64,000 nt of DNA from Methanofollis fontis. GTDB taxonomy: Archaea; Halobacteriota; Methanomicrobia; Methanomicrobiales; Methanofollaceae. The DNA lies in contig NZ_PGCL01000003.1 of the NCBI RefSeq assembly GCF_004297185.1, positions 480,739-544,738 on the forward strand, read 5' to 3'. The notes below the pieces were generated by a model that saw only the letters and a program-made list of their open reading frames with translations, was not told the origin of the DNA and searched no databases. The translations under genes were made by a program, and so were the position numbers. Positions 1 through 8,777 of the stretch are shown one piece after another; the first letter of the stretch is position 1; the number at the start of each line of letters is the position of its first letter.

Positions 1-156
1 GAGACGGAGGATGACGTGCTCGAGGTGATCGACCGGACGGTCTACTGGATCTACAGGAATGCATGGAGCGGAAGGCATCTTGCTGACCAGCTCGATGAAA
101 TTGGCTATGATGCCTTCCGTGAAACAATCAGGACCGAGTTCGGCGGCGGTACATAG
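1..156 (+). CDS. C-terminal end of a sulfite/nitrite reductase-like protein (partial)
   Basis: Frame 1 is open from the window edge to a TAG at 154-156 and encodes the last 51 residues, beginning ETEDDVLEVIDRTVYWIYRN. This resembles the C-terminal helix region of small archaeal sulfite/nitrite reductase-like proteins, in which an EVIDR...W.R..A.. G.R....ID.IG pattern is usual. No cofactor-binding cysteines fall inside the fragment, so the family call is from memory of that tail and is tentative. Its end overlaps the convergent small gene at 128-472 by 29 bp. Confidence 0.45.
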   Translation, partial: ETEDDVLEVIDRTVYWIYRNAWSGRHLADQLDEIGYDAFRETIRTEFGGGT

Positions 157-472
157 AGGAAAAACCGGTTCCGGCATCGTCCGAGCACTCAATCGCATCT
201 CCATCACGGACAAGCGAGTTGAACATCATCGCTGCATTGAGCAGTTCTTCATCAATCCCCATTCCACCGCGGGCACCCTTCATCGCCTGCTGCTGGGGCG
301 GCGGGAGTACCCGTTTGCCCACCCGGACCCCGGCACAATGCCGGCAATAGGCGCAATGGCTATGCACCGAAACCTCCTTACCAGCGCAGGTGACGGTGAC
401 GCGGTTTTTTTCCGTATCACGGTGAAATTCCAGAGTTTTCATAGGGCAGTGAGTATTTGTCGGATCAGGCAT
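128..472 (-). CDS. Small Cys-rich hypothetical protein
   Basis: This frame encodes 114 residues from the ATG at 472 (protein MPDPTNTHC...). A cluster HSHCAYCRHC suggests metal binding. It is followed by a basic, proline/glutamine-rich stretch and an acidic helical segment (GIDEELLNAAMMFNSLVRDG). The frame stays open upstream to 556, but the region before 472 lies next to the TATA element at 536-543 and looks non-coding. I do not recognise a family. It is accepted as a gene because it fills the gap before tuf, has protein-like composition and could use the palindromic TATA box. It could still be spurious. Confidence 0.5.
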   Translation of the reverse strand: MPDPTNTHCPMKTLEFHRDTEKNRVTVTCAGKEVSVHSHCAYCRHCAGVRVGKRVLPPPQQQAMKGARGGMGIDEELLNAAMMFNSLVRDGDAIECSDDAGTGFSSMYRRRTRS

Positions 473-535
473 TTGAGTGTGTCGGTACTCCTCTATACGC
501 CCCCCTTTGAACGGAGCAGGGGCATATCGAAATGA

Positions 536-543
536 TTTATATA
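536..543. promoter_or_regulatory. Palindromic TATA box between a small hypothetical gene and tuf
   Basis: TTTATATA here reads TATATAAA on the other strand. On the + strand it would place transcription start near 565 and give tuf a leader of about 55 nt. On the - strand it could serve the small gene starting at 472. The spacing is inferred from the usual archaeal distance of about 25 nt between TATA box and start site. Confidence 0.5.
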
Positions 544-578
544 GATCGATGCCCAATATATGATACTCGCTTCAATCC

Positions 579-594
579 GACTGTGCAAACAGTC
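579..594 (+). promoter_or_regulatory. GNRA-capped hairpin in the tuf leader
   Basis: GACTGT and ACAGTC form a perfect 6-bp stem closed by a GCAA tetraloop. It sits upstream of the ribosome binding site (TGGAGGAT, about 605-612) and would lie close to the 5' end of the tuf message if the TATA box at 536-543 is used. A role in mRNA stability or translation is inference. Confidence 0.5.
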
Positions 595-618
595 TCATAT
601 TTGAGTGGAGGATAACCA

Positions 619-1896
619 ATGGCAACCGAAAAACCACACATGAACCTTGCTGTCATCGGGCACATCGACCACGGAAAGTCGACCACCGTCGGCCGCCTGA
701 TGTTTGAGACAGGAGCTGTACCGCCCCATATTATCGAGAACTACAGAAAGGAAGCTGAGTCCAAAGGTAAGGGCTCCTTCGAGTTCGCATGGGTTATGGA
801 CAGTCTCAAGGAAGAGCGCGAGCGCGGTATCACCATCGACATCGCTCACAAGCGGTTCGACACCGACAAGTACTACTTCACCGTTGTGGACTGCCCGGGT
901 CACCGTGACTTCATCAAGAACATGATCACCGGTGCATCGCAGGCCGACGCCGCCCTTCTCGTCGTCGCCGCTCCGGACGGTGTCATGGAGCAGACCAAGG
1001 AGCACGTCTTCCTCTCCAGGACACTCGGCATCACGCAGCTCATCGTCGGCATCAACAAGATGGACGCCGCCGACTACTCGGAGAAGCGCTACAACGAGGT
1101 CAAGGAGCAGCTCTCGCAGCTCCTGAAGATGGTCGGCTTCAAGCCCGCCGACGTCCCGTTCATCCCGATGTCCTCCTTTGAGGGTGTCAACATCTCCAAG
1201 AAGTCCGACAAGACTCCCTGGTACAACGGTCCGACGGTCCTTGAATCCCTCGACCTGCTCAAGGAGCCCGAGAAGCCGACGAGCCTTCCGTTCCGTCTCC
1301 CGATTCAGGACGTCTACTCGATCTCCGGCGTCGGCACCGTGCCTGTCGGCCGTATCGAGACCGGCGTCATGAAGAAGGGTATGAAGGTCTCCTTCATGCC
1401 GGCAAACGTCAACGGCGAAGTGAAGTCCATTGAGATGCACCACGAGGAAGTGCCCGAGGCACTGCCCGGCGACAACGTCGGCTTCAACGTCCGTGGTGTC
1501 GGCAAGAATGATGTCCGCCGCGGCGATGTCTGTGGGCCTGTCGATGAGCCCCCAACGGTTGCCGAGGAGTTCACCGCCCAGATCGTCGTGCTCCACCACC
1601 CGAGCGCCATCACGGTCGGCTACACCCCGGTCTTCCACTGCCACACCTCGCAGATCGCCTGCACCTTCACCGAGCTCATGACCAAACTCGACCCGCGCAC
1701 CGGTCAGGTCAAGGAGCAGAACCCGACCTTCCTGAAGACCGGCGATGCGGCGATCGTCAAGATCCGCCCGACCCGCCCGATGGTCATCGAGAAGATCAAG
1801 GAGATCCCGCAGCTCGGTCGCTTTGCCATCCGTGACATGGGATCGACGATCGCAGCCGGCATGTGTATCGACATCCAGGCCAAACAGATGAGATAA
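619..1896 (+). CDS. tuf: Translation elongation factor EF-1 alpha
   Basis: This 425-residue GTPase delivers aminoacyl-tRNA to the ribosomal A site in the cytoplasm. The GTP-binding motifs are all present: G1 GHIDHGKS at residues 14-21, the switch I RGITID at 69-74, G3 DCPGH at 91-95 and G4 NKMD at 146-149. Domains 2 and 3 follow, ending in IQAKQMR. The ATG at 619 is preceded by a strong GGAGGAT. Length is normal for the archaeal family. rpsJ follows after 24 bp, the usual end of the archaeal str-type cluster. Confidence 0.98.
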   Translation: MATEKPHMNLAVIGHIDHGKSTTVGRLMFETGAVPPHIIENYRKEAESKGKGSFEFAWVMDSLKEERERGITIDIAHKRFDTDKYYFTVVDCPGHRDFIKNMITGASQADAALLVVAAPDGVMEQTKEHVFLSRTLGITQLIVGINKMDAADYSEKRYNEVKEQLSQLLKMVGFKPADVPFIPMSSFEGVNISKKSDKTPWYNGPTVLESLDLLKEPEKPTSLPFRLPIQDVYSISGVGTVPVGRIETGVMKKGMKVSFMPANVNGEVKSIEMHHEEVPEALPGDNVGFNVRGVGKNDVRRGDVCGPVDEPPTVAEEFTAQIVVLHHPSAITVGYTPVFHCHTSQIACTFTELMTKLDPRTGQVKEQNPTFLKTGDAAIVKIRPTRPMVIEKIKEIPQLGRFAIRDMGSTIAAGMCIDIQAKQMR

Positions 1897-1920
1897 GTCT
1901 TCGTTCAGTGGTGAAGGTCT

Positions 1921-2229
1921 ATGCAAAAAGCCAGAATACGCCTATCAGGGACCGATTACGACAAAATCGAGATGGTCTGTGACAGAATACGGGAAATTGC
2001 AGAGCGGACGGGCGTGAATCTGGCAGGGCCTATCCCCCTCCCCACGAAGAGACTCGTCGTGCCGATCAGGAAAAGCCCGGACGGAGAGGGAACTGCGACC
2101 TGGGATCGTTGGCAGATGCGCGTGCACAAGCGTCTCATCGACATCGATGCCGACGAGCGGGCCCTGAGGCAGCTGATGCGCATTCAGGTGCCAAAGGACA
2201 TCGGCATCGAGATTGTGCTGGAGAGCTGA
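1921..2229 (+). CDS. rpsJ: 30S ribosomal protein S10
   Basis: This 102-residue small-subunit protein (uS10) starts [17 protein letters not shown], the typical archaeal N-terminus, and contains the [17 protein letters not shown] loop that contacts 16S rRNA. GGTGAAGG about 10 nt upstream serves as ribosome binding site. It is the distal gene after tuf and is very likely co-transcribed with it. The following membrane protein gene begins 4 bp after the stop. Confidence 0.97.
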   Translation: MQKARIRLSGTDYDKIEMVCDRIREIAERTGVNLAGPIPLPTKRLVVPIRKSPDGEGTATWDRWQMRVHKRLIDIDADERALRQLMRIQVPKDIGIEIVLES

Positions 2230-2233
2230 TGCT

Positions 2234-3835
2234 GTGAGCGGCATTAAAGCCGCCGGATTTGCCATTCGAATCCAGAATTTTCTCTCTTTTGAGAGACTTT
2301 TTTTTTGTTTCATTATCCTTGCGGCGATCCTGCGGTTCGCATTCCTGGATCTCAAACTCTTCCACCATGACGAGGCAATCCATGCCTGGTTTTCCTACAA
2401 ACTCCTGACCACCGGCGTCTACCTCTACGATCCCTCATTCCACGGACCCCTGCTCTACTATGTAACGTCAGGGATGTTCTCGGCCTTCGGCGACTCAGAC
2501 CTCGTGGGACGGATCATACCCGCACTCCTCGGCACCCTGATCGTGGTGCTGCTCTATCCACTCTACCGCCTCGGTTACCTTGACCAGCGGCAGACACTGG
2601 TTGCAGCCCTGTTCCTTGCAATCTCCCCGAACATGGTGTATTTTTCCCGGTTCCTGAGAAACGACATCTTCATCCTCTTTCTGACCTTCGTCCTCCTGCT
2701 CTCCCTGATCCTCTATCTGGAGCGAGGGCAGATGCAATATGCGGCCCTGGCGGCGGTCGCAACCGGACTGGGACTTTCATGCAAGGAAAATATGCCGATC
2801 GTGCTCGGGATATTCGGGGCCTACCTGATCTATCTCGTCTGGTCAGGGAAGGTTACCCTGCCGCGACGGTGGATACGCGATCTCGCCCTTGGCGCACTGA
2901 TCACCATCGGGATAGTGGCGGTCATGTATTCATCCTTCGGCGTCCATCCCGAGCGTCTGATCACCTTCATTCCCGACGCCTTCCTCCACTGGTGGGATAT
3001 GCACGAGCAGCAGCGTCTCGGCGGACCGTTTTTCTTCTATATTCTCCTGTTCCTGCTCTACGAGGTCCCGATATTCCTTCTGGCCATTGCAGGGACGGTG
3101 CAGTTCATCCAGCACGGACGGCACAAGCAATCCAGAGAGACGGCGAAACGGACGATGCATGAGATCGTCGGGATTGCCCTCGAGCAGATCAGGGGGCATC
3201 TGCCCGAGGCACCCCGGTCGTTCGATAAGAAAGAGGAGTTTTTCCGGTTCTGCATCGTGTGGTGGCTCCTTTCAATTGTGGCATACGCCTATATCGGGGA
3301 GAAGGTGCCCTGGCTCCTGATCCACCAGCTGCTCCCGACCGTCCTGGTGGCGACCTATGCGATGACCCGCAAAAAAGCGATCATTGCCGTTTTATCAAGC
3401 ATCTTTCTCGTGTTTGCCCTCTGGCACGTCGCCTATGTGCCGGCCGATGTGAACGAACCGATCGTGCAGGTGCAGAACTCCGAGGATCTGAGAGAGGTGA
3501 TGGCACTGATCGATGCCTCGGAGTCCGTTGCCGTGGCATCGGACCGTTATTGGCCGCTGCCATGGTATTACCGCGGGGACCGCTCCGAAAACCTGAATTA
3601 TTTCGGAAAACGGATTGACGAGGGAAATTTTGCAGGCGATGCCTACGACCTGGTGATCACCTCTGACGAAGATTCCTATGCCTCCCTGCCGGGCTTCGAG
3701 AAGCGGCAATACAACCTCAACTACTGGTTCTCGTGGTACGACAACAAGGACCGGATCGCCCAGTATTACTTCTTCAGGGACGGGAAAATGGGAAATATGA
3801 AGCTTGAAGTCTTTGTCAGGAATGCAACGGTATAA
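2234..3835 (+). CDS. Agl23-type flippase activity-associated membrane protein (TIGR03663)
   Basis: This protein of about 533 residues has many transmembrane segments and a GT-C/PMT-like fold. The early motif HHDEAIH (D46-E47) lies in the first loop, where GT39/PMT-type lipid-linked sugar transferases carry acidic catalytic residues. Family members are annotated as flippase activity-associated protein Agl23. I chose the GTG at 2234 because it follows the rpsJ stop by 4 bp and has GGAG 10 nt upstream; a TTG at 2213 is in frame but lies inside rpsJ. The C-terminal part is a soluble domain with many aromatic residues. The substrate is unknown. Confidence 0.8.
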   Translation: MSGIKAAGFAIRIQNFLSFERLFFCFIILAAILRFAFLDLKLFHHDEAIHAWFSYKLLTTGVYLYDPSFHGPLLYYVTSGMFSAFGDSDLVGRIIPALLGTLIVVLLYPLYRLGYLDQRQTLVAALFLAISPNMVYFSRFLRNDIFILFLTFVLLLSLILYLERGQMQYAALAAVATGLGLSCKENMPIVLGIFGAYLIYLVWSGKVTLPRRWIRDLALGALITIGIVAVMYSSFGVHPERLITFIPDAFLHWWDMHEQQRLGGPFFFYILLFLLYEVPIFLLAIAGTVQFIQHGRHKQSRETAKRTMHEIVGIALEQIRGHLPEAPRSFDKKEEFFRFCIVWWLLSIVAYAYIGEKVPWLLIHQLLPTVLVATYAMTRKKAIIAVLSSIFLVFALWHVAYVPADVNEPIVQVQNSEDLREVMALIDASESVAVASDRYWPLPWYYRGDRSENLNYFGKRIDEGNFAGDAYDLVITSDEDSYASLPGFEKRQYNLNYWFSWYDNKDRIAQYYFFRDGKMGNMKLEVFVRNATV

Positions 3836-4386
3836 TATCCCCATTTTTTCTCGGGAGGAGAATCACTGCATCGACCGGGAACACCGGAATACTCTTTTTT
3901 GCGGCCGCTGAACGGCATATCACCTCCATCCTGCAAGGTTGTGCCGATCCGGAGGTCATGGCAATCACGTGGCGGTCAGGAAATGCGGGCTGGAGATCTG
4001 GCAGTCTCAGGATAATAACGCACCAAACAGGCCCCACCCTGCGGCATCATGAGGGAGCGCGACAGACCCGACGGGTGAGTTGGGAGAAGTTCCTGAAGTA
4101 CGGCATCGTTCAAGAGCATGCTGCCGCCCTGCCCCTACGTTCGGTGGGTATCCGGGAGTCTCCACCCGCCAGGAGAGAGCAAGGAAACACGCTTTATTCT
4201 CACTGTGGGCGGCAGGTCTGATCGATCGACCCCCACTATGAAGACAGAGAAATGGACGGGAAGCGTCTCAAACCAGGTGATTGATCGAAGCGCGGAATGG
4301 CTCTAAATATGCTCGATCATTACGAAGGAACGGGAAGCGGAGATGACCTGAGGGACAAAAGCAGAAAAATGAGGGGATCGGGAACG
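3836..4386. other. 551-bp intergenic region without a recognisable gene
   Basis: The region separates convergent genes. Short open frames exist on the + strand but lack protein-like composition and ribosome binding sites. I looked for RNase P RNA, SRP RNA and tRNA signatures and found none. A T-rich stretch (about 3844-3851) just after the upstream gene may act as its terminator. Confidence 0.5.
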
Positions 4387-5514
4387 TTATCCAAGTTCGT
4401 CCCATTTTCGTTTATTGCGGAGATACAGCACGCCACCGATGACCAGGACGATCAGGATGCCGGCACCGATATAGATGGGGAGGGATCCAAGGTTCAGGGA
4501 GAAGCCCTCACCGATTTCCTCCTTGAGGGCCTTTGCCGTGTTCAGCGTTGCATTCGCCTTCTGATCCGCCTCCTCGGCCTTGATCCTGGCGGCGTCATAG
4601 TCCTGCGCATTCATCTTGTCGTTAGCGCCCGAGAGCTCCTGGGCGGCGATGTCGCGCTGTGATACAAGACTCATCACCCGCTGGTCGGTCGACATGCTCC
4701 GGTTGACCTGGAAATACGAGATGATGCCGTCAATCTCATTGATGGCAGTCTGGGCATCGTTGATCTCCTTCTGCGCCCATGACCGCGAGAGGGCGGTCTC
4801 CGATGCGTCCATGGCGGCATTGGCAGTCGTCAGGTAGTTCTGGGCCGCAGCATAATCTGAAGTTGCCGAAGCACTGTTGATCGCCGCCTTTGCCTCTTCG
4901 TACTTCGCCGTGGCCTCGGTCGTGTCGACACCCATCGCCGTCTTCCCGTCGATATCGGCCTTCAGGGCATTCAGCCGGTTTGCGGCGGTACCAATGTTGG
5001 TCTGGACATCGGCCGGATTGACGACGGTCCGCTTCAGGATATACTCACTGTCTTCAACGACATCGTCATCTTTGTCGAGCTGATGGATCCTGACAAGCAC
5101 CTTCTGCTGCGTGGAGGTCACCGTCGGGGCATTCCCTTCAACGGTCACCTTCACGCTCACATCGGAATCCGACTTGTATGCAAGATCCCATCCATCGAGA
5201 TAGAGGTAGCGACTTGACGATGAACGCGGCTGCGAGAAGATGCCGATACCATCCACCTCGATATTGTAACTCCAGCGGATAGCATCCAGTTCGGAGAAGA
5301 ATTCAAGGTAATGGTCATCGGGGAAAGAGAGATCGCCGCTCTCCTTGAGATCAAGGACCAGACCAACGGTCACATGCTGTCCGGGGGAGAGATCCCCGGA
5401 GGCAGGATTGACATCCGGGGTCTTCGCGAGCCCATAATTCACCGATGCCGACGCCGCTCCGATCAGGCAGAGGGCGAAGACACATCCAATTAAAAATTTA
5501 AAACCATTTTTCAT
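4387..5514 (-). CDS. Secreted, membrane-anchored coiled-coil protein encoded with CetZ
   Basis: The 375 residues comprise a signal peptide (KFLIGCVFALCLIGAASAS), an extracytoplasmic beta-rich domain of about 150 residues, then about 160 residues of Ala/Glu/Asp-rich helices typical of coiled coil (for example KYEEAKAAINSASATSDYAA). A single C-terminal transmembrane helix follows (PIYIGAGILIVLVIGGVLYL) with a basic cytoplasmic tail. The ATG at 5514 is chosen because it starts the signal peptide; the open frame further upstream lies inside cetZ. It follows cetZ by 4 bp, so the two are surely co-transcribed. I do not recognise a named family. Confidence 0.8.
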   Translation of the reverse strand: MKNGFKFLIGCVFALCLIGAASASVNYGLAKTPDVNPASGDLSPGQHVTVGLVLDLKESGDLSFPDDHYLEFFSELDAIRWSYNIEVDGIGIFSQPRSSSSRYLYLDGWDLAYKSDSDVSVKVTVEGNAPTVTSTQQKVLVRIHQLDKDDDVVEDSEYILKRTVVNPADVQTNIGTAANRLNALKADIDGKTAMGVDTTEATAKYEEAKAAINSASATSDYAAAQNYLTTANAAMDASETALSRSWAQKEINDAQTAINEIDGIISYFQVNRSMSTDQRVMSLVSQRDIAAQELSGANDKMNAQDYDAARIKAEEADQKANATLNTAKALKEEIGEGFSLNLGSLPIYIGAGILIVLVIGGVLYLRNKRKWDELG

Positions 5515-5518
5515 TCTA

Positions 5519-6697
5519 TCACTCAAACAATGGATCAATCTCGGGATCATCAAACATCGAGGACCGCTTTTCCTTCGACTTGATGACATCCTCCTTTGTT
5601 TCCCTTGCAATCTCAAACAGTTCACGTACCCGCGGCGCCTCGCCGATTGTCGCAAGCACGACCACTGCGGCGACAAAGGTACTCTCCACCGGATAGTCGC
5701 CACCGCGGACCTCCACACCGGCGATGTTCTCCTCGACCCAGCTCTTTGCCTTCTCGACACCCTTTCTGTCCATCTCATTCGGGTTGCCGGCGACCAGAAC
5801 AAGGGCGCGTTCGGCAGTGGAATAGTCGCAGGGGAGCGTGAGGCGCCCGAGCATGGCGCGGCGGACGAGTGCGATGACCTTTGCCGACTTGTCCTCGCCC
5901 ATCAGCACCTCTTCGGTCTTCTCCTTCTTGGATAAACTCTCCTTGAGACCGCCGAAGAGTCCACGCTTCTTCTTTGTCCGCTCGCTCACCATCTCGGTGA
6001 CCGCATATCCGACACTCGTGATGCCGCCGCCGCGGAGGGTGTTGATGATCTCGGAGGAATCGACGACCATCTCACCGACGCCGGCCTTGCTCACCTCGCC
6101 GGCACGGAACAGCACACCGAAACGCCGGACAATTTCGTCATTGAGCCGGGAATATGCGGTCTTGACGCTCTCACCCTCGTTTTTCCAGGCAGAGTTGTCG
6201 AAGACAAATACATTATCCGCCTCTTTAACGAGCGTCGAGAGACTTCTGGCTGCATTATAGGTATACAGGCGCCCTTCCTCAGGGGCGGGAAGCAGACCGA
6301 GAACGTACACCGGTTCACGGTAAATCCGTTTGAGATGGCGGGCCAGCACCGGTGAACCGCCAGATCCGGTCCCGCCACCGAGACCTGCCACGATCACGAA
6401 CGCATCGACATCATGGGTGCCACGCGTGTCGATGGCATTCACAATCGAATCGATCTCATCGGCGGCAATACGGGCCCCGGTGACGTTGTCAGTGCCCACA
6501 CCATGACCCTTGACAACGGTCTGGCCGATCAGAATCCGGTCCTTGAGTTCGATGTTCTTGAGCCCCATCAGGTCGGTGCGGGCGGTGTTGACGGCAATTC
6601 CCCTGAAGTTGTTCATCCCGGACTTTCTGTCCTGCTCGATGAACATGTCCACCACTTTCCCGCCAGCCTGACCGAATCCTATGAAAAATACCCTCAT
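5519..6697 (-). CDS. cetZ: Tubulin/FtsZ-superfamily protein of the CetZ type
   Basis: This 392-residue GTPase forms cytoskeletal filaments; in haloarchaea CetZ proteins control cell shape and motility rather than division. The nucleotide-binding start FFIGFGQAGGKV and the tubulin signature GGGTGSG (residues 107-113) are clear, and VVDSSEIINTLRG fits the CetZ-type T7-loop region. The C-terminal tail is acidic (DDPEIDPLFE). The TATA-bearing divergent region 6698-6835 separates it from the flavoprotein gene. The gene directly downstream encodes a membrane-anchored coiled-coil protein, a possible membrane partner. Confidence 0.85.
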   Translation of the reverse strand: MRVFFIGFGQAGGKVVDMFIEQDRKSGMNNFRGIAVNTARTDLMGLKNIELKDRILIGQTVVKGHGVGTDNVTGARIAADEIDSIVNAIDTRGTHDVDAFVIVAGLGGGTGSGGSPVLARHLKRIYREPVYVLGLLPAPEEGRLYTYNAARSLSTLVKEADNVFVFDNSAWKNEGESVKTAYSRLNDEIVRRFGVLFRAGEVSKAGVGEMVVDSSEIINTLRGGGITSVGYAVTEMVSERTKKKRGLFGGLKESLSKKEKTEEVLMGEDKSAKVIALVRRAMLGRLTLPCDYSTAERALVLVAGNPNEMDRKGVEKAKSWVEENIAGVEVRGGDYPVESTFVAAVVVLATIGEAPRVRELFEIARETKEDVIKSKEKRSSMFDDPEIDPLFE

Positions 6698-6835
6698 TTA
6701 TGTTCCACCATCCAGTCGGCAACAAATCGATAAATGCAAAGTTTGCTAGTAGCTGGTATCTAGCTAATAGTAGAGTTCTCATACGAGTTCAAAAACTTTC
6801 TTATGCGCTTCTGATGATACTCACTATTGCAGATT

Positions 6836-8068
6836 ATGGATATTTGTATCATCGGAGGGGGTCTTTCAGGACTTGCCGCCTCCCTCCCCCTATCAGAGAC
6901 ACAGGACGTCACGATATTTGAACGCAGACCGATCGTCGGCGGCTGCCTGGCTTCCTATGACCGGGGCAACTATCAGATAGAAGAGTATTACCACCACTGC
7001 TTTGCCGGGGACCGCAGGCTTTTTTCCCTCCTCACCGATCTCGGCCTCAGCGACAGACTGGAGTGGCTGAAGGGTTCGACAGGATACTGCGTGGACGGGA
7101 CGATCCATCCCCTCACCAGCCCCATCGAGATCCTCCGCTATCCGCACCTGACGATCGTCGAAAAGGCACGCCTTGCACTCCTCACCCTGCGGGCAAAAAA
7201 TTTTGATCTCGGCCCCCTCGATGATGTGCCGGCCCGGGAGTTCATACTCGAACACCTCGGCGAGGGTATCTATGCCTCATTCTTTGAACCATTGCTCAGG
7301 AGCAAGTTCGGCGACCGGAGAGACGAGGTCTCGGCAGCATGGCTGATCTCCCGGATCGCCATCAGGTCGGACCGCGGTGTTGAGGGGGAGCGCCTCGGTT
7401 ATATCCGGGGGGGGTGGCATGAGCTGATCGATGCCATGGCGGAGCGTGCACAAAGCCGCGGCTGCCGGATCGAGACCGACACCCCCGTCACCGCCATCAG
7501 CAGGAAGGGCGATTGCTGGGAGGTGAACGGGCAGGTATTCGACGCCGTGCTCGCCACCGTCCCCCCGCAGGAGATCGGGCGACTCATCGGCACCGACCAT
7601 TTCGCCGCCATCCCGTACCAGGGTGCCGCCTGCCTGACGATCGGACTCGACCGCGAGGTCTCACAGGGCATATACTGGGTGAATATGAAGGATCCCGCAC
7701 CCTACGGGGCGGTGGTCACCCATACCAACTTCGCCCCGCGTGAGCGTTATGGAGAGGACATCGTCTACCTCGCCTCCTATTTCGGGGAACAGCCGGCAAC
7801 GGGTCTGAAGGAAACCATGCTCACCGATTTCTGTCGCCGTTTCTCTGTACCAAAGGAGTCTATCCACTGGGCGGAGCTCGCCGTCGAGCGTCTCGCCGGC
7901 CCGGTCTACACCACCGGATTCCGGCACCTGATCCCGGCGTACGAGGAGCACGGGGTCTACCTTGCAGGCATGTACTCTCCCCCCAACTATCCGGAGCGTT
8001 CGATGGAGGGTTCGATCGCCGCCGGACAGGAGGTCGCCGCACGGATCCTGGAGGGCACGGATGCCTGA
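6836..8068 (+). CDS. FAD/NAD(P)-dependent amine oxidase-like flavoprotein
   Basis: About 410 residues. The N-terminal Rossmann motif MDICIIGGGLSGLAA binds the FAD ADP moiety, and a second FAD-contacting segment lies near the C-terminus (GVYLAGMYSPPNYPERSMEGSIAAG). This is the protoporphyrinogen oxidase/amine oxidase-like fold that is common in glycan and lipid clusters. The ATG at 6836 is used because the glycine motif must follow within a few residues; a TTG at 6827 is also in frame. Its stop overlaps the next start by 8 bp (ATGCCTGA), marking a tight four-gene operon. The substrate is unknown. Confidence 0.75.
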   Translation: MDICIIGGGLSGLAASLPLSETQDVTIFERRPIVGGCLASYDRGNYQIEEYYHHCFAGDRRLFSLLTDLGLSDRLEWLKGSTGYCVDGTIHPLTSPIEILRYPHLTIVEKARLALLTLRAKNFDLGPLDDVPAREFILEHLGEGIYASFFEPLLRSKFGDRRDEVSAAWLISRIAIRSDRGVEGERLGYIRGGWHELIDAMAERAQSRGCRIETDTPVTAISRKGDCWEVNGQVFDAVLATVPPQEIGRLIGTDHFAAIPYQGAACLTIGLDREVSQGIYWVNMKDPAPYGAVVTHTNFAPRERYGEDIVYLASYFGEQPATGLKETMLTDFCRRFSVPKESIHWAELAVERLAGPVYTTGFRHLIPAYEEHGVYLAGMYSPPNYPERSMEGSIAAGQEVAARILEGTDA

Positions 8069-8777
8069 CAACGGCGTCTCGGTGATCATCCCGGTCTTCA
8101 ACGACCGGGAAGCACTTGAGCGTGCGATCCCGGAATCGATCGATGCCCTTTCCGGGATTACCGGAGCCTTCGAGATCCTGGTTGCCGAGGACGGGAGTAC
8201 GGACGGGAGTGCGGACCTGGTGCGGAACTGGCATGAGACTGATCCCCGCGTCATCCTCCTCCATGCCGATGAGCGTCTGGGGCGGGGGAGGGCCCTGAAC
8301 CGGGCGATCAAGAGTGCCAGCTACGGGATCGTTTGCTACTATGATGTCGACCTTGCCACCGACATCGCACACCTCCCTGACCTTGTCGGGGCGATCCGGG
8401 ACGGGGCGGATATCGCAACCGGATCCCGCCTGATGCCCGACTCCAGTATCGTCAGGAGCGGCGGGCGTGAGATCGCAAGCCGCGGGTACAACCTCCTGGT
8501 CCGCACGATCCTCCGCAGTCGACTCTACGACCACCAGTGCGGCTTCAAGGCATTCCGGAGGGACCGGATCCTGACCCTCATCCCTGAAGTGCAGGCGCCC
8601 CACTGGTTCTGGGACACCGAGGTGCTGGTGCGGGGGCAGCGGAAGGGATGGCGGGTCGCCGAGTTCCCGGTCGTCTGGAACGAGGGACCGGGAACGACCG
8701 TCCGGTTCAAGGACGTTTTCTCGATGGGATCGCAGATCATCGGGCTCTGGTGGCAATTGCATGTGGCGAAAGGTTAG
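8061..8777 (+). CDS. Family 2 glycosyltransferase (dolichyl-phosphate sugar synthase-like)
   Basis: The 238 residues form a GT-A fold. GVSVIIPVFNDREALERAIP opens the first strand, VAEDGSTDGS binds the nucleotide sugar, YYDVDLATD provides the DxD metal site, and HQCGFKAFRR is typical of polyprenyl-phosphate mannose/glucose synthases. No transmembrane segment is evident, so it likely acts on the inner face of the membrane. It starts inside the stop of the flavoprotein gene and its own end overlaps the next gene by 17 bp. Confidence 0.85.
   Translation: MPDNGVSVIIPVFNDREALERAIPESIDALSGITGAFEILVAEDGSTDGSADLVRNWHETDPRVILLHADERLGRGRALNRAIKSASYGIVCYYDVDLATDIAHLPDLVGAIRDGADIATGSRLMPDSSIVRSGGREIASRGYNLLVRTILRSRLYDHQCGFKAFRRDRILTLIPEVQAPHWFWDTEVLVRGQRKGWRVAEFPVVWNEGPGTTVRFKDVFSMGSQIIGLWWQLHVAKG

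Noticed and set aside
595..1926. 443-codon open frame on the - strand opposite tuf
   Set aside because: It is the antisense shadow of tuf; GC-rich codon bias keeps the opposite frame open and its composition (Asp/Arg/Leu/Val-rich) is typical of such shadows.
3836..4386. RNase P RNA, SRP RNA or other structured RNA in the gap after the Agl23-type gene
   Set aside because: I looked for the conserved GAGGAAAGTCC of RNase P RNA and the GGAAGG/AGCA helix 8 of SRP RNA and did not see them.
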